Assembly (NCBI GenBank): GCA_020744225.1
Contig: JAGMWG010000017.1
Span: 62,001 to 126,000, forward strand
DNA: 64,000 nucleotides
Source: Paraphoma chrysanthemicola
Lineage: Eukaryota > Ascomycota > Dothideomycetes > Pleosporales > Phaeosphaeriaceae
Direction of reading: 5' to 3'
Shown piece after piece: positions 44,898 to 54,817 of the stretch (its first letter is position 1; each line of letters opens with the position of its first letter). The translations under genes and the position numbers were made by a program. The notes beneath the pieces are model-generated. The model saw only the letters and a program-made list of their open reading frames with translations. It was not told the origin of the DNA and ran no database searches.

Positions 44898-45529
44898 TAC
44901 GATCAGCAGTCATGCATCGAGCCGGATGACGTATCTTGATGCTGTACCGAAGAAGTGTTTTTTGCTCAAACTGCTGCGTTCAAGCGTTTTTACCGGTAGT
45001 AGACTGCTTTTGCATGTGGGCTTCATGATTGAATACGTCTAAAAACGAGACGCCACTCAATTAACGAGCTTAGCAGGTGATGGAAATCAAGAGTGATGGT
45101 AGACACAAGAAGGGCAGCGAAGCTATCGATCGATTTTCCGATCATAGATGCATTATTTTCAGATGCAACGTATCCTACACAGCCACAGAGACGCCCCGCT
45201 GCCTCCTAGACCTTCTTTCTAGCTGCTTCGGACTCGAGCTCCGCTAGGAGGACTACTCAGCCCGACTTGTAATCGTGTGTAGTATGTTCCTGCTTGCTCA
45301 GCCGCAGCGTCGTTCGAGTTACTGTTCTCTTCAGACTGGGGAGGTCGGTGAACCACCCTCACTTTGAAGTGACTCGAATCGTCCAGAGGCGGTCTGCGCT
45401 GCAACATGGCGCAACATAGACGCGAGACCGAGTACGAGAAGCGAATCCGGATACGAGACCCGTGAGCCAAAAGCACTCCCGCGAGCCACACTCTAGGTAA
45501 TTAATAGTCTTTCCAACATGCTATACTGT
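44898..45529. other. convergent 3' region
   Basis: 630 bp between two convergent genes. No motif-bearing frame. Confidence 0.4.
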
Positions 45530-47463
45530 TCAGGGAAATTTTGGATCAAACTCAGTCGTGTCCAGGCCCCAAATCTCAATCCACTTGACCTTCTCTCGAT
45601 CGAGTATCTCGATTCTCCTCTTAGGCCCGGCCATTTTGGCATTCATACTTTTCTCTTGGCCCTCAGGCACAGGCGGCGCATTCTTTGGGGGAAAGACAAC
45701 GCCCCCGAGTTTGTATACGATCTTTTCGCCCAGCCCGACGTACTTGACGTTCCGGTATTCTGGCCGCCAGAACTCGGTCGCGAGTGCGAAGGCATGCATT
45801 TCTGGGTCCATGGTAGTAATGGTTTCTGCAAATTCTGAGCCGGGACGCACAAGCATGCGAATAGCCCAGAGCTTTGGGCAGAATGCTATTATCTGCCTGA
45901 GTGATTCCCATGGGGGCACGCTGCTTGCGAAGCCAAGCTGCTCCAGACGAGGGCATGCCTGGCAGAGCTTGTAGAGGGCAGTATCGGATATGACCCAGCG
46001 GTCTGGAAGCAGAAGGTGGCGCATGGTGCGATGGTGGGACTGTATCACGGCGAGGTAGTCTCCGCCAACGCTACGACACTGGCTCTCGCTCATCGTCGGG
46101 GTCCCGTATGCGCTTGTCGTGCCGTTGGTCATGCCGGGTGTCGCGGTAGAGGGTGTGGTGGGAGTCGCGGCTGTGCTGCTAGTCTTCGAAGTGTTCCTCC
46201 GACTTACGAGATAAAGGCGCTCCATGCCAGTGAATTTAGAGAACATGACGGCCTGCTCCTTGTCCTGTTGGTCAGTGCGGAGCATCTTCAAGTTGGACGG
46301 GATGGGCCGCGCGTTGTTGCTGACGAGCCAGCCATTGTCAAGGAAGACTGTCATGGGGTCCTGCGAGCCCATCGAGTTGAAGACGGAGACCTCTTCCTGG
46401 CAGGCCGCGTCGATGACTTGGTCGAAGCCATCTTCGGAGCCGACGTAGCGAGTATAGAGGTTGTAGATGGCCAGGCGCTTGACGGGCAGGCGGCTGCGGG
46501 CGGTCATGCAGCGGCTGAACAGCGTCATGAGGCTGACCGACTCTTCGCCCGAGTCGCGCATACGCGGGCTCCAGTGCAGCTTGAGGTTCTCGAGCTTCTT
46601 GGCGCCAGCCAGCAGCAGCGAAATGTCGTCCGGGTAGCAGAGCGGGTCGATGTCGTAGACGACAAGGGTGCGCAGGTTGGGCAGGGGCGAGATGATGGTG
46701 GTGGGGCGCGGGATGCGCTTCGTCTGGCAGCGCAGGGTGAAGGAGGTGAGGGTGGCGCCGCGATTGACCAGCCCCTGGTACAGCGTGCTGAGCGGCTTGG
46801 TGTTGAGCTCCCAGGCAAAGGCCTGCAGCTTCTTCATCTTGTCGAGGGCGGCGCGCATGGCAATCTGCAGCACCATGCTGTTGTCAGGCACGCGGCCCTG
46901 CTTGTAGTCGTCGACATCGTGCTCGCGCCACTCGCCGACGACGCGGAACGACTGCACGTAGTCGGTGAAGGTGCGCGACACGAGCGTGTTGAGGCCCATG
47001 GCAAAGGGGCTGCCGCTGCCGTACCCTTCCGGGCGACCGTCGTTGACATAGCGAATCTCGGCGTACGAGCGCAGCGTAACGTGCTCGTACAGCCGCGGCA
47101 GCGTCATGTAGTAGAAGAGGCGCGACGTGCGCGTGATGCGCGCGAGGTCGGCGGCATCGTCGAGCTGGTGGTCGCGGTGCCGTGGTCAGCGCGGGTGCAT
47201 GAGGTCATCGGCAAACATGGGGCATGCATGGGATGGGGACGACATACGTGCGTGAGAATCAGCTGGATCAAGTGCAGCGGCAGCTCCTTTGCCTGCGCGG
47301 CATTGGGGTGCGAGCGCGCGGGGCTCGTGAACCACGAGTGGAAGGGCACGCTGATGTTGCTCTCGCCGACGCGGATGCTGCCCGCAGCTTTCGTCGATGA
47401 TGTTGATGCAGCGGCTCTGGAATCGCCGGGCGGGCGCTGCGGACGGGCGACGTTCTCGGGCAT
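45530..47463 (-). CDS. F-box/leucine-rich-repeat-like protein
   Basis: Two exons: 47248-47463 and 45530-47164, 616 residues; the 83-bp intron falls inside the F-box-like helix (LPLHLIQLILTH|LDDAADLARITRTSRLFYY). After it come MTLPRLYEHVTLRSY and a series of leucine-rich, repeat-like strands (LRTLVVYDIDPLCYPDDISL, LENLKLHW, LPVKRLAIYNLYTRY, LKMLRTD, MERLYLVSRR, MRHLLLPDRWVISDTALYKL, LEQLGFASSV). A Ser/Thr-rich low-complexity insert (STAATPTTPSTATPGMTNGT) sits near residue 430. It could act as an SCF substrate receptor, but the F-box is degenerate and this is inference. The start at 47463 (MPENVARPQRPPGD) was chosen over an ATG at 47616 because the preceding stretch looks non-coding. Confidence 0.78.
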
Positions 47464-47778
47464 GGGCGTGGGACAGGTGCGACGGTCGTCAGGCGCGGAG
47501 TCACATAGCGGGGCAGCAGTAGCAGCAGCAGCAAGGCAGGGCGAGGGTAAAGCCGTCTTGAGGGTGTGGATAGCTCGCAGCGTCGTAGCGGTCCATGCTT
47601 GCTCAGACTTCCGCAAAATGTATCCCAGCTAACGTGACGGATCATTCGCACATGTCATCCTCCGACACCTCCGCCCGCGTCCGCCGCATTGGTCCGCAAG
47701 ACTTACATCCATCCATCTGTTCCCTCTACAGCGTGATTCTCTTCGCCATCCATACGACGAATACGGCGCACACTTTCG

Positions 47779-49603
47779 TCACCCACCCCTGAGGAGCCAT
47801 GGCTGCCTCGTCCCGTAGCGCTGGCCCGGGCACACGAAGGGCACCTCAATCGTCCCCTCGAACACGCTCATGGGCGGAACCGCTCCGTCGCGAACACCAG
47901 CGCCCACCATCTGTGCCTGCGAGACCGGTACCACAACGCCACACTCCCAGTTGCGAACCACCAGGCTCCCCATCTTCCCGCTCTTCAGCACCTTCTGTGC
48001 CCCCCATGCCGACTCTGATATGTTGGCAGAGCCAACGTACACCCAAGCAAACGGCGTTCCGTCCGTCTTGACCCCACGCGCAAACAGCAATTTGTTGTGT
48101 GACAGCATGCCCCGGCGTGTCGAGTCGTAGTCGCGCAGGCAGTCGCGTGGGAAGCTCGCCGCCTTGTAGTGCTGTCTGCCCAGAGATATGATACCACCAC
48201 AATCCGGACCACCGATGCTTTTTTGAATCGTTTCGTCTGTGGGGAAGTATATGCGCATGGCATCGCGAACGTTCGAGATTTTCGTAGATGTGGTGAAGGG
48301 CTCGCCACGCGCCGCGAGCCAGATGCGCTGCAGTAGATTGTCGTTGATGGCGCCCAAGGAAGAAGCCGCGTAGTCGAGCTGCATTTCCTGCACATCACCC
48401 AACCTCAGATCACAGATTGCTTGCCTGAGACCTGGGAGCCCGGTGTTTTGCTCTGGCTCGCCCTGATATGTACCGCCACTGAATTTGTCAGCCCCTCGTC
48501 ATACCGGGTAGGTGGACGACGTACATAGAATGGACGAAGGCAAGATGGTCTGTCTGCGAGAAGTCGAACTTTAGCACACCTTCGATAACTTTCTGGCCCA
48601 CTTCCTGCCTCTCCAGGAAGTACACAAAATCTCTGCCAAAGCTAGGCAACATATCTTTTTCCGCTGGAACCCCGTCGCTCCGTCGTGGTAGGTCAATGAG
48701 AAATACTGAATTCTCCATAACTCCAGGTTGCCAATCGTTCTTCACCTCCCCCCAATCGATCGGCGTCATGTTCGCAGTAGGTACGATCAGTCGTAATCTG
48801 TCTGTGCCAAACAGTAGCATGAACTTGCTGTGCATGGCGTGGATCTGACCTCCCATTGGCGGAAAGTGTATCTTCAGATTGGGTATACTGCATTCCTGCG
48901 CCTCCTGCCGCCAGCGATCCTGGGTGTCCCGATCTTTGGCATTCATGATCCAGATCTGCTTAACCTTCCGGGGGTCTATTTTCTTGTTGAGCCATTCAGA
49001 ATCCCACTGGAAGGAACTGATCACAGCAATGTTGACCGTGTCAGCTTGCAGCAGTTCGTCAATTGTGATATCATTAGTACGGGGAAACTTTGCTGCGAAC
49101 GTGCGCTTTATTGTCCCCCTAGGAAATATATGTACCTCTTCTGATGGGGCGAGAGACAGGCTGCTTGGTGTTTGTACACGATTTGTTGTTGACGACTTGG
49201 CGATTTGCTTCGATGGTCGATCAGGTGAAGGGTCTCGCTTTCGTTTTCCAAGCCTCGCAAGCCGCTCCTGTTCCATGGCCTGGCGATCAAGCCCAGCGAG
49301 GCCTGTTAATTGCAGCGCATCAACCGTGTCATTCGATGAGACATCTCCAACTCTTGGTGGTGAATGATTGTTTAATGCATGGCCAGTTGGGCCAGTCTGT
49401 GACAAGGATAGTGCAATCGCTCGTGCTATCTGGTCGTCTTCGTCTTCGTCTTCGTCTTCGGTGTCGGATGTGAGATCGATCGCTTTGCCATTTGCGGAAT
49501 GAGCTGATCGCGGACTTTGCTGGAGCGACAGTGCGATTGCACGCTCAAGATCAGAATCTTCATTGGAATGAGGCACGGTCATATTGTGATCCCGCAAGCT
49601 CAT
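47779..49603 (-). CDS. TDP1: Tyrosyl-DNA phosphodiesterase with tandem UIMs
   Basis: Repairs topoisomerase I-DNA adducts by hydrolysing 3'-phosphotyrosyl bonds. Exons 48525-49603 and 47779-48478, 592 residues, intron 46 bp. Phospholipase-D-like HxK motifs are both intact: HAMHSKFMLL with IVPTANMTPIDWG (H258, K260) and HNKLLFARG with YVGSANISESAWG in exon 2. The junction HSI|GGTYQGEPEQNTGLPGLRQA restores the typical middle segment. The N-terminus has two ubiquitin-interacting motifs, EDSDLERAIALSLQQS (15-30) and DDQIARAIALSLSQ (56-69), separated by an Asp/Glu run encoded by a GTCTTC microsatellite (49436-49461). A basic cluster (GKRKRDPSP) near 120 may be a nuclear signal. Confidence 0.94.
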
Positions 49604-50177
49604 AGGTGTAGCGGGTTGATATTTGGTTTGTAGTTGCAGTTCATGGTCGGTGGTGAAGTGGGACGTCCCCGAACCCGCATGGATGCAGCCACGCGCTTCG
49701 TGTTCGCTTCATCAGATCGCGCTGTCACATGAGACGCTAATCCCCACTAGTCCGCCATGAAATCCGCAGTCACACCATGTATCGCAAATGATGCTCAGGC
49801 TTCGCTGCTTCATCTTGTCCAGATCAAGGCATGAAGATTACAGAAGTGTTGATTGTTTCAAATCGGTCTCTGCCTTTTACTTTTACCAGTAGAAATCTCT
49901 GAGATTAGACCGCCTACTGTGAGCGGGGGTGAAATGGGAGGCTGACCTTATTCGACTGAGCGCGCATTGTGGCTGGACCTGGGGATCACGTCCACCGGCT
50001 GAAGCAGATGCAGTAAGTCCTCGAGGCCAAATTGTGACCAAATAATTCGATAATACATTCATTACAAGCTTCCCCAAGTTCAAAATTAACAGAACCATCC
50101 GCCCTTCCACCAAGATATGTCATCGAAAGGCATGCATATATTTTCCTTCATGCAGGCGTGGCGGGTCCAGGTTCATA
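49604..50177. other. intergenic
   Basis: 574 bp upstream of TDP1 and downstream of the PaxB-like gene. No supported feature. Confidence 0.4.
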
Positions 50178-50990
50178 TTAAATCGACTTTCTCGCATCCA
50201 CAAAAGCGCTTCCCATGGTTTGCTTGCTTGACTCAGCTTTCTCACGCCGCAAGCCAAACAGTACAGCAAGGTAGGCCAGATCTGCAAGCACCCAAGTTGC
50301 CATCATCACAACAGCGACAGGGCTCGCAACGTATCCATGTGCTTCTGGCCAAACCCACCAGCAATACCCATAGTTGAGATTCAGGCCGGACAAACTCCCG
50401 ACAAACCGAGTCGTCCAGATGGCGTACGATGACCCACGGCTGCTGCCTCTAATCACAATCTGTGCTAAAGACATGCCGCTTAGTACCACCTGCGCAACTA
50501 GCGCTGTCCAGTAGCCCAGCTCATCCGTGTCAAGCCCATCGATGCCCTGGTAACTCTTGCCCGCCTTTGGATTGACTGGATTTGAGGGGTCGAGCCACCA
50601 GACGCTAATAGCGTACAAGATCAAACACCACCAGGCCAGCATGATCGCAAAGAGTTTGCCAATGTTTTCTCCAACAAGTGGCGCAGTCTTCCACTCATTT
50701 GCGCCGTATTTCAACACTGCATATACGAGCCCCAGGTCAATGAGCATCCAGATCGTGAACATGGTAACTTCGCGTGTTTCAACTGCCACAAAAAGCGCGA
50801 AGATGATTTCCCAAGCGAAATTGAAGGCCAGTGAGAACAGCGGCATTGCGTAAGTGCAATCTTGAATGGACTTGCGTGTCATGAGGACATAGCAAATGGT
50901 GTAGCCGATGCCACCAATGCCGAGGAAGAGGTCGTTCACGTCACGCAGCGACGGGTCGACGTGTGGGGGAAGGATGCTGTGGCGTGTCAT
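50178..50990 (-). CDS. PaxB/Pyr4-type membrane-bound terpene cyclase-like protein
   Basis: Single exon, 270 residues, seven hydrophobic segments. The family (PaxB, AtmB, Pyr4, TrtL and relatives) cyclises epoxidised prenyl groups of indole-diterpenes and meroterpenoids. Diagnostic pieces: SLAFNFAWEIIFALF (conserved WE, with the catalytic Glu of Pyr4-type enzymes), MLIDLGLVYAVLKYG (Asp in TM3), LGYWTALVAQVVLSGMSLAQ and RGSSRGSSYAIWTTRFVGSL, followed by NYGYCWWVWPEA. The ATG at 50990 (MTRHSILPPHVDPSLRDVND) fits the family start; the frame is open further upstream without homology. No prenyltransferase, PKS or FAD epoxidase lies beside it, so either it acts with genes elsewhere or has a different role. 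Confidence 0.85.
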   Translation of the reverse strand: MTRHSILPPHVDPSLRDVNDLFLGIGGIGYTICYVLMTRKSIQDCTYAMPLFSLAFNFAWEIIFALFVAVETREVTMFTIWMLIDLGLVYAVLKYGANEWKTAPLVGENIGKLFAIMLAWWCLILYAISVWWLDPSNPVNPKAGKSYQGIDGLDTDELGYWTALVAQVVLSGMSLAQIVIRGSSRGSSYAIWTTRFVGSLSGLNLNYGYCWWVWPEAHGYVASPVAVVMMATWVLADLAYLAVLFGLRREKAESSKQTMGSAFVDARKSI

Positions 50991-51434
50991 TGTGCAAGCC
51001 GAAGTGAGATGAGAAATGAATGCTCGAAGATATAATTTGCGCACGCGATAGTACTGTCGGCGCGTTGTTGCCGGGTTTATGACAATCCGTGTAGCAACCC
51101 TGGAGAGAGGGAAGTACCAAGAGCAGGATGTCACCGGTGCGAGCTCTTTTCCATGCTGACTGCAGCAGCCTTGGCTGCTATCGTGAGCATGGTCAGCGCG
51201 GGTTTGGCAGGCTCGCCCGATCGCCGGCCTCTGCGCGAGATCACACATTGCAGGGAGACGGAAAACGGCTGCCAAGGTTCCCGTATTGTGACGTAAGCCC
51301 GATATGCACATCCCCAGCTCAGTCTGAGGCCGTACGAACAACGATCCATTTGAAACAATGGATGCCGCTTAATTGCTATCAGTGTGTGAGGTCACTTGTC
51401 TTCAATCTGGTTTTTACGCGCGAATCGATCACAT
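50991..51434. other. intergenic
   Basis: 444 bp between the PaxB-like start and the URM1 stop (both minus strand). No supported feature. Confidence 0.4.
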
Positions 51435-51857
51435 CTATCCGCCATGAAGAGTCGAGACAAACATGATGTGGTCGTTCGTCTGTAACTCGTATTTGTCCTC
51501 GCCCTCTAGTTCCCAGTCGGCTTCATTAATGAGTACTAAGATTCCCGGCCGTCTACTGAGTTTAGCGGAGAAGATTTTTACCCTTCGGGAGGTAAGGCTT
51601 ACACCGTGTCGTCCAACACAAAGAGTTCCTTCCGCGGATCTTTCATTGTGTTTTCACAAAGATACCGCACGAGAAAAGCGATATTGGCGAGTGCTCCTGA
51701 CTCATCGCGTGCAGGTATCGATAGCGAGTACTTCTTTTGGTTTCCGAAGAGGATTTCGAGCCCTCCACTGCACGGCAATTAGCAATCAGGCGTAGATGTG
51801 AGGGGTGTTGACATACCTGAATTCAACTCTTATTGGGACTCTGACATTCTCGGACAT
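51435..51857 (-). CDS. URM1: Ubiquitin-related modifier URM1
   Basis: Sulfur carrier and ubiquitin-like modifier; as thiocarboxylate it donates sulfur for 2-thiolation of wobble U34 in tRNAs and can also be conjugated to proteins. Small gene of three exons: 51817-51857, 51603-51767, 51435-51552, 107 residues. Translation: MSENVRVPIRVEFS, GGLEILFGNQKKYSLSIPAR, NIAFLVRYLCENTMKDPRKE, LFVLDDTVRPGILVLINEAD, ending IMFVSTLHGG with the essential C-terminal Gly-Gly right before TAG. The last intron ends in CAGTAG; use of TAG gives the canonical DDTVRPGILVL, use of CAG would insert one Arg. It is divergent to ELP2, which acts in the same tRNA U34 pathway, with 199 bp between starts. Confidence 0.95.
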
Positions 51858-52056
51858 GTCTGCCTTGATCGTGAAACCCTGCAATAGCACAAGAGTAGTC
51901 GACGGCTTCCTGCCCAGGTGTTACCTCACCATTGCGAGAAAGGGTCTAGTCTACTATTGGCATGCTAAGCGAGACTAGCGCGTAAGAAATCCTGAAGTCG
52001 TGATGCCAACCATTTTCGTGCAGCAGCATCTTGCCGAATGATGTACACAAGTGAGA
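51858..52056. promoter_or_regulatory. bidirectional promoter URM1 / ELP2
   Basis: 199 bp between start codons of two genes of the mcm5s2U34 tRNA modification pathway. An inverted CCAAT box (ATTGG, 51956-51960) lies almost midway, about 100 bp from each ATG, and could serve both through the HAP/CBF complex; that role is inference. Confidence 0.55.
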
Positions 52057-54508
52057 ATGAACATCTCTCCAGCATTCCTTTCAATAGGTGGCAACCGTAA
52101 TCCAGCTGCCGCTGATTGGGATGATGGTGGCCTGCAGTTGCTAGCCTTCGGAGCCGACAACTCCATCGCGCTTTGGGATCCTCAAGTAAGTCAAGTCATC
52201 GTTGCCTGCCTCGAAGCACGACCTAACCATAAAGCAGGACAAACAGCTGCAAGGAGTGCGGGCGATCTTGAATGGCCATACGAAGCCCGTCAATGCTGTC
52301 AAATTCTTCTTCACCCAGCACACAGACTTTTCAATCCTACTGAGCGGCGCCGCGGACCATGCCTTGCGGCTCTGGCGCATCAAGAGGGCTGCATCAGCTA
52401 GTTTTGAGTGCTGTAAGACCGTTGAAGCGCACTCAAGTCCGATCACTCGCATTGCGACGCTACCAGGCTCGGACGTATTTGTAACCGGCGCATCGGATGG
52501 CACAGTAAAGATATGGAACCTGATCCACGATTCCGACTTCACATCACTTGATCTCCAAGTCCTGCAGACTATCACACTATCGCCAAAATACTTTCCCTTG
52601 AATCTCGCGTTGGCCAACCTTGATGGCACCTCCATGGTCTTGGCTATCGCTGGCACCTGTAGCACCATACAGATCTTCGTTTCCAACGAAAACAACTTCG
52701 TACTTGCCGCGACATTAAGCGGACACGAAGGATGGATTCGCGCACTTGCTTTTACTCGGGAGAGTCCAGGCACCGACAGTGATCTATTACTCGCCTCTGC
52801 AAGTCAAGACAAATACATTCGTCTTTGGAGGTTCCACCGCGGAGATGGACTTCCGGCTGCCAGTACTGCTCTGAACGACCCTACCCTTGGAAGCCTCAAT
52901 AAGTCTCTATCGAACAAGGTTCATTGGGTTAACACAGCCAACTCGAAGCATTCGGTCACGTTCGAGGCGCTTCTTCTTGGGCATGAGGACTGGATCTACA
53001 CGGCTTCATGGCGTCATAGAGATGGCAAGCTACAACTTCTGTCTACATCGGAAGATAATTCTCTTGCTATTTGGGAGTCTGATGCTAGCTCTGGTGTGTG
53101 GATTTGCAGTACCAGATTGGGAGAGATCAGTGCGCAGAAGGGCTCGACAAGTGCGACAGGGAGCGCAGGTGGCTTCTGGATCGGTCTGTGGTCGCCCGAT
53201 GGCGACTCTGTTGTTTCTCTTGGCCGCACTGGCAGCTGGAGGAAGTGGACGTTCTCGAAAACCGAAGATATGTGGACACAACGAGTGGCCATCACCGGCC
53301 ATGTGCGCGAAGTGAAGAGCGCCTGTTGGTCAAGAGACGGGTCATATTTGCTGACTACTGGGTCTGATCAGACGACCAGACTTTTCTCGCAGTGGAAGTC
53401 ACATGGAACGGATGGTTCATGGCACGAGTTTTCAAGACCACAGATTCATGGTTATGACTTGAACTGTATCGATGCCGTCAGCAACTCACAGTTCATCTCC
53501 GGCGCGGATGAAAAGCTGCTCCGAGTATTCGATGAGCCGAAGGGCGTCGCTGAGATGCTGAACAAGCTATGCGACGTAGAGAACCCCATTGTCACGGAGC
53601 TTCCGGATGCTGCCAACATACCTGTCCTTGGTCTGTCAAACAAGGCCATCCAATCGATAAGCGATGACCCTCCTGCGGAGAACGAAGAGGACGAAAATGA
53701 AACCATCGATCCTTCCTCCATACTACGCAAATCAATGGTCGACTTGAGCCATGCGCCCTTTGAAGACCATCTCGCGCGACACCTCCTATGGCCCGAGACA
53801 GAGAAGCTCTATGGCCATGGCTACGAAATTTCGGCAGTGGCTGTGAGCAGAGATGGTAAACTCGTCGCCACCGCCTGTCGTGCCAGTTCCCTAGATCATG
53901 CTGTCATCCGACTATACGATACCGTAGACTGGCTAGAGGTCAAACAACCGCTGAAAGCGCACTCCCTCACCGTAACAGCATTGCAATTCTCGTACGATGA
54001 TAGATACCTTTTGAGTGTAGGCCGAGACAGACAATGGGTGGTTTGGGAGCGAAACTCAGGTTCGTCGCAATACGAACTTAAGTTTGCAAACCCAAAGGGC
54101 CACACACGCATGATATTGAGCGGGGCATGGACACCGCTGGAGCAGCCGACATTCTTGACGGCTGGAAGAGACAAGTCTGTCAAGATTTGGCAACTTTCAG
54201 GTGCCGATGTCCTCCTGAAGGAAACCATTAACGCAAATGCTGCCGTCACTGCTGTTGCGTGCGGCAATCTGCTGCCTTCCGCTCATTTCACATTCGCATT
54301 CGGCACGGAGAGCGGGCAAATAGGGGTTGGAAGCGCAGCTGATGGCAGCTCAGGAAAGGCCGAGGTCACCATAGTAGGCTCCACGGTTTCTCCAGCCAAG
54401 GCTGTCAATCAGATTACTTGGCGGCCGGACAGGAACGTGAACGAGCAGCAGATCCTCGTTGTTAGTGACGACAGCTCGGTGCGTATTTATACCGTAGCCA
54501 TGACCTGA
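52057..54508 (+). CDS. ELP2: Elongator complex subunit ELP2
   Basis: Double WD40-propeller scaffold of Elongator, which adds the cm5 group to wobble U34 of tRNA. Two exons: 52057-52185 and 52238-54508, 799 residues. N-terminus MNISPAFLSIGGNRNPAAAD then LLAFGADNSIALWDPQ matches Elp2. WD units visible: LNGHTKPVNAVKFF, AADHALRLWRI, VTGASDGTVKIWNL, LSGHEGWIRALAF, LASASQDKYIRLWRF, LGHEDWIYTASW, LLSTSEDNSLAIWE, ITGHVREVKSACWS, LTTGSDQTTRLFSQW, YGHGYEISAVAVS, LKAHSLTVTALQF, LLSVGRDRQWVVWER, LTAGRDKSVKIWQL. The acidic linker near residues 520-540 and RHLLWPETEKLYGHG are typical of the family. Elp2 length in fungi is about 790-810, so the gene is complete. Confidence 0.96.
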
Positions 54509-54817
54509 ACATCATCATCTTTTGTCAGCCAATGTTATCTTCATCCCGCCTGAGTATGGCATTTTCTTCCTCTGAATTTCATTGGCCTGTTCTTCCCCAG
54601 CCACCCAGACTTCAGAACTCTTTTGTCACCATCGAGATCACGTTTCCGCGTCCTCAAAAATTGCGGTCTCCAATCCAATCTTCAACTTGGTAAGTGAGGC
54701 CTCTCAAATGCGCACTATGGTGGCTACAGCAGGTGCGTTGTTGTTCTGCTGGATACTGTATTGACTGCGAGCCCGAAGTTGCTGCATCACAATAGTCTAG
54801 ATACATCTAGAAGATTT
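54509..54817. other. convergent 3' region
   Basis: 309 bp between the ELP2 and hydroxyacid-oxidase stops. Nothing recognised. Confidence 0.4.

Noticed and set aside
46016..47632. 538-codon plus-strand open frame
   Set aside because: Antisense to the F-box/LRR-like gene, whose leucine-rich pattern and splice site are convincing; the plus frame is Val/Ala/Gly-rich shadow.
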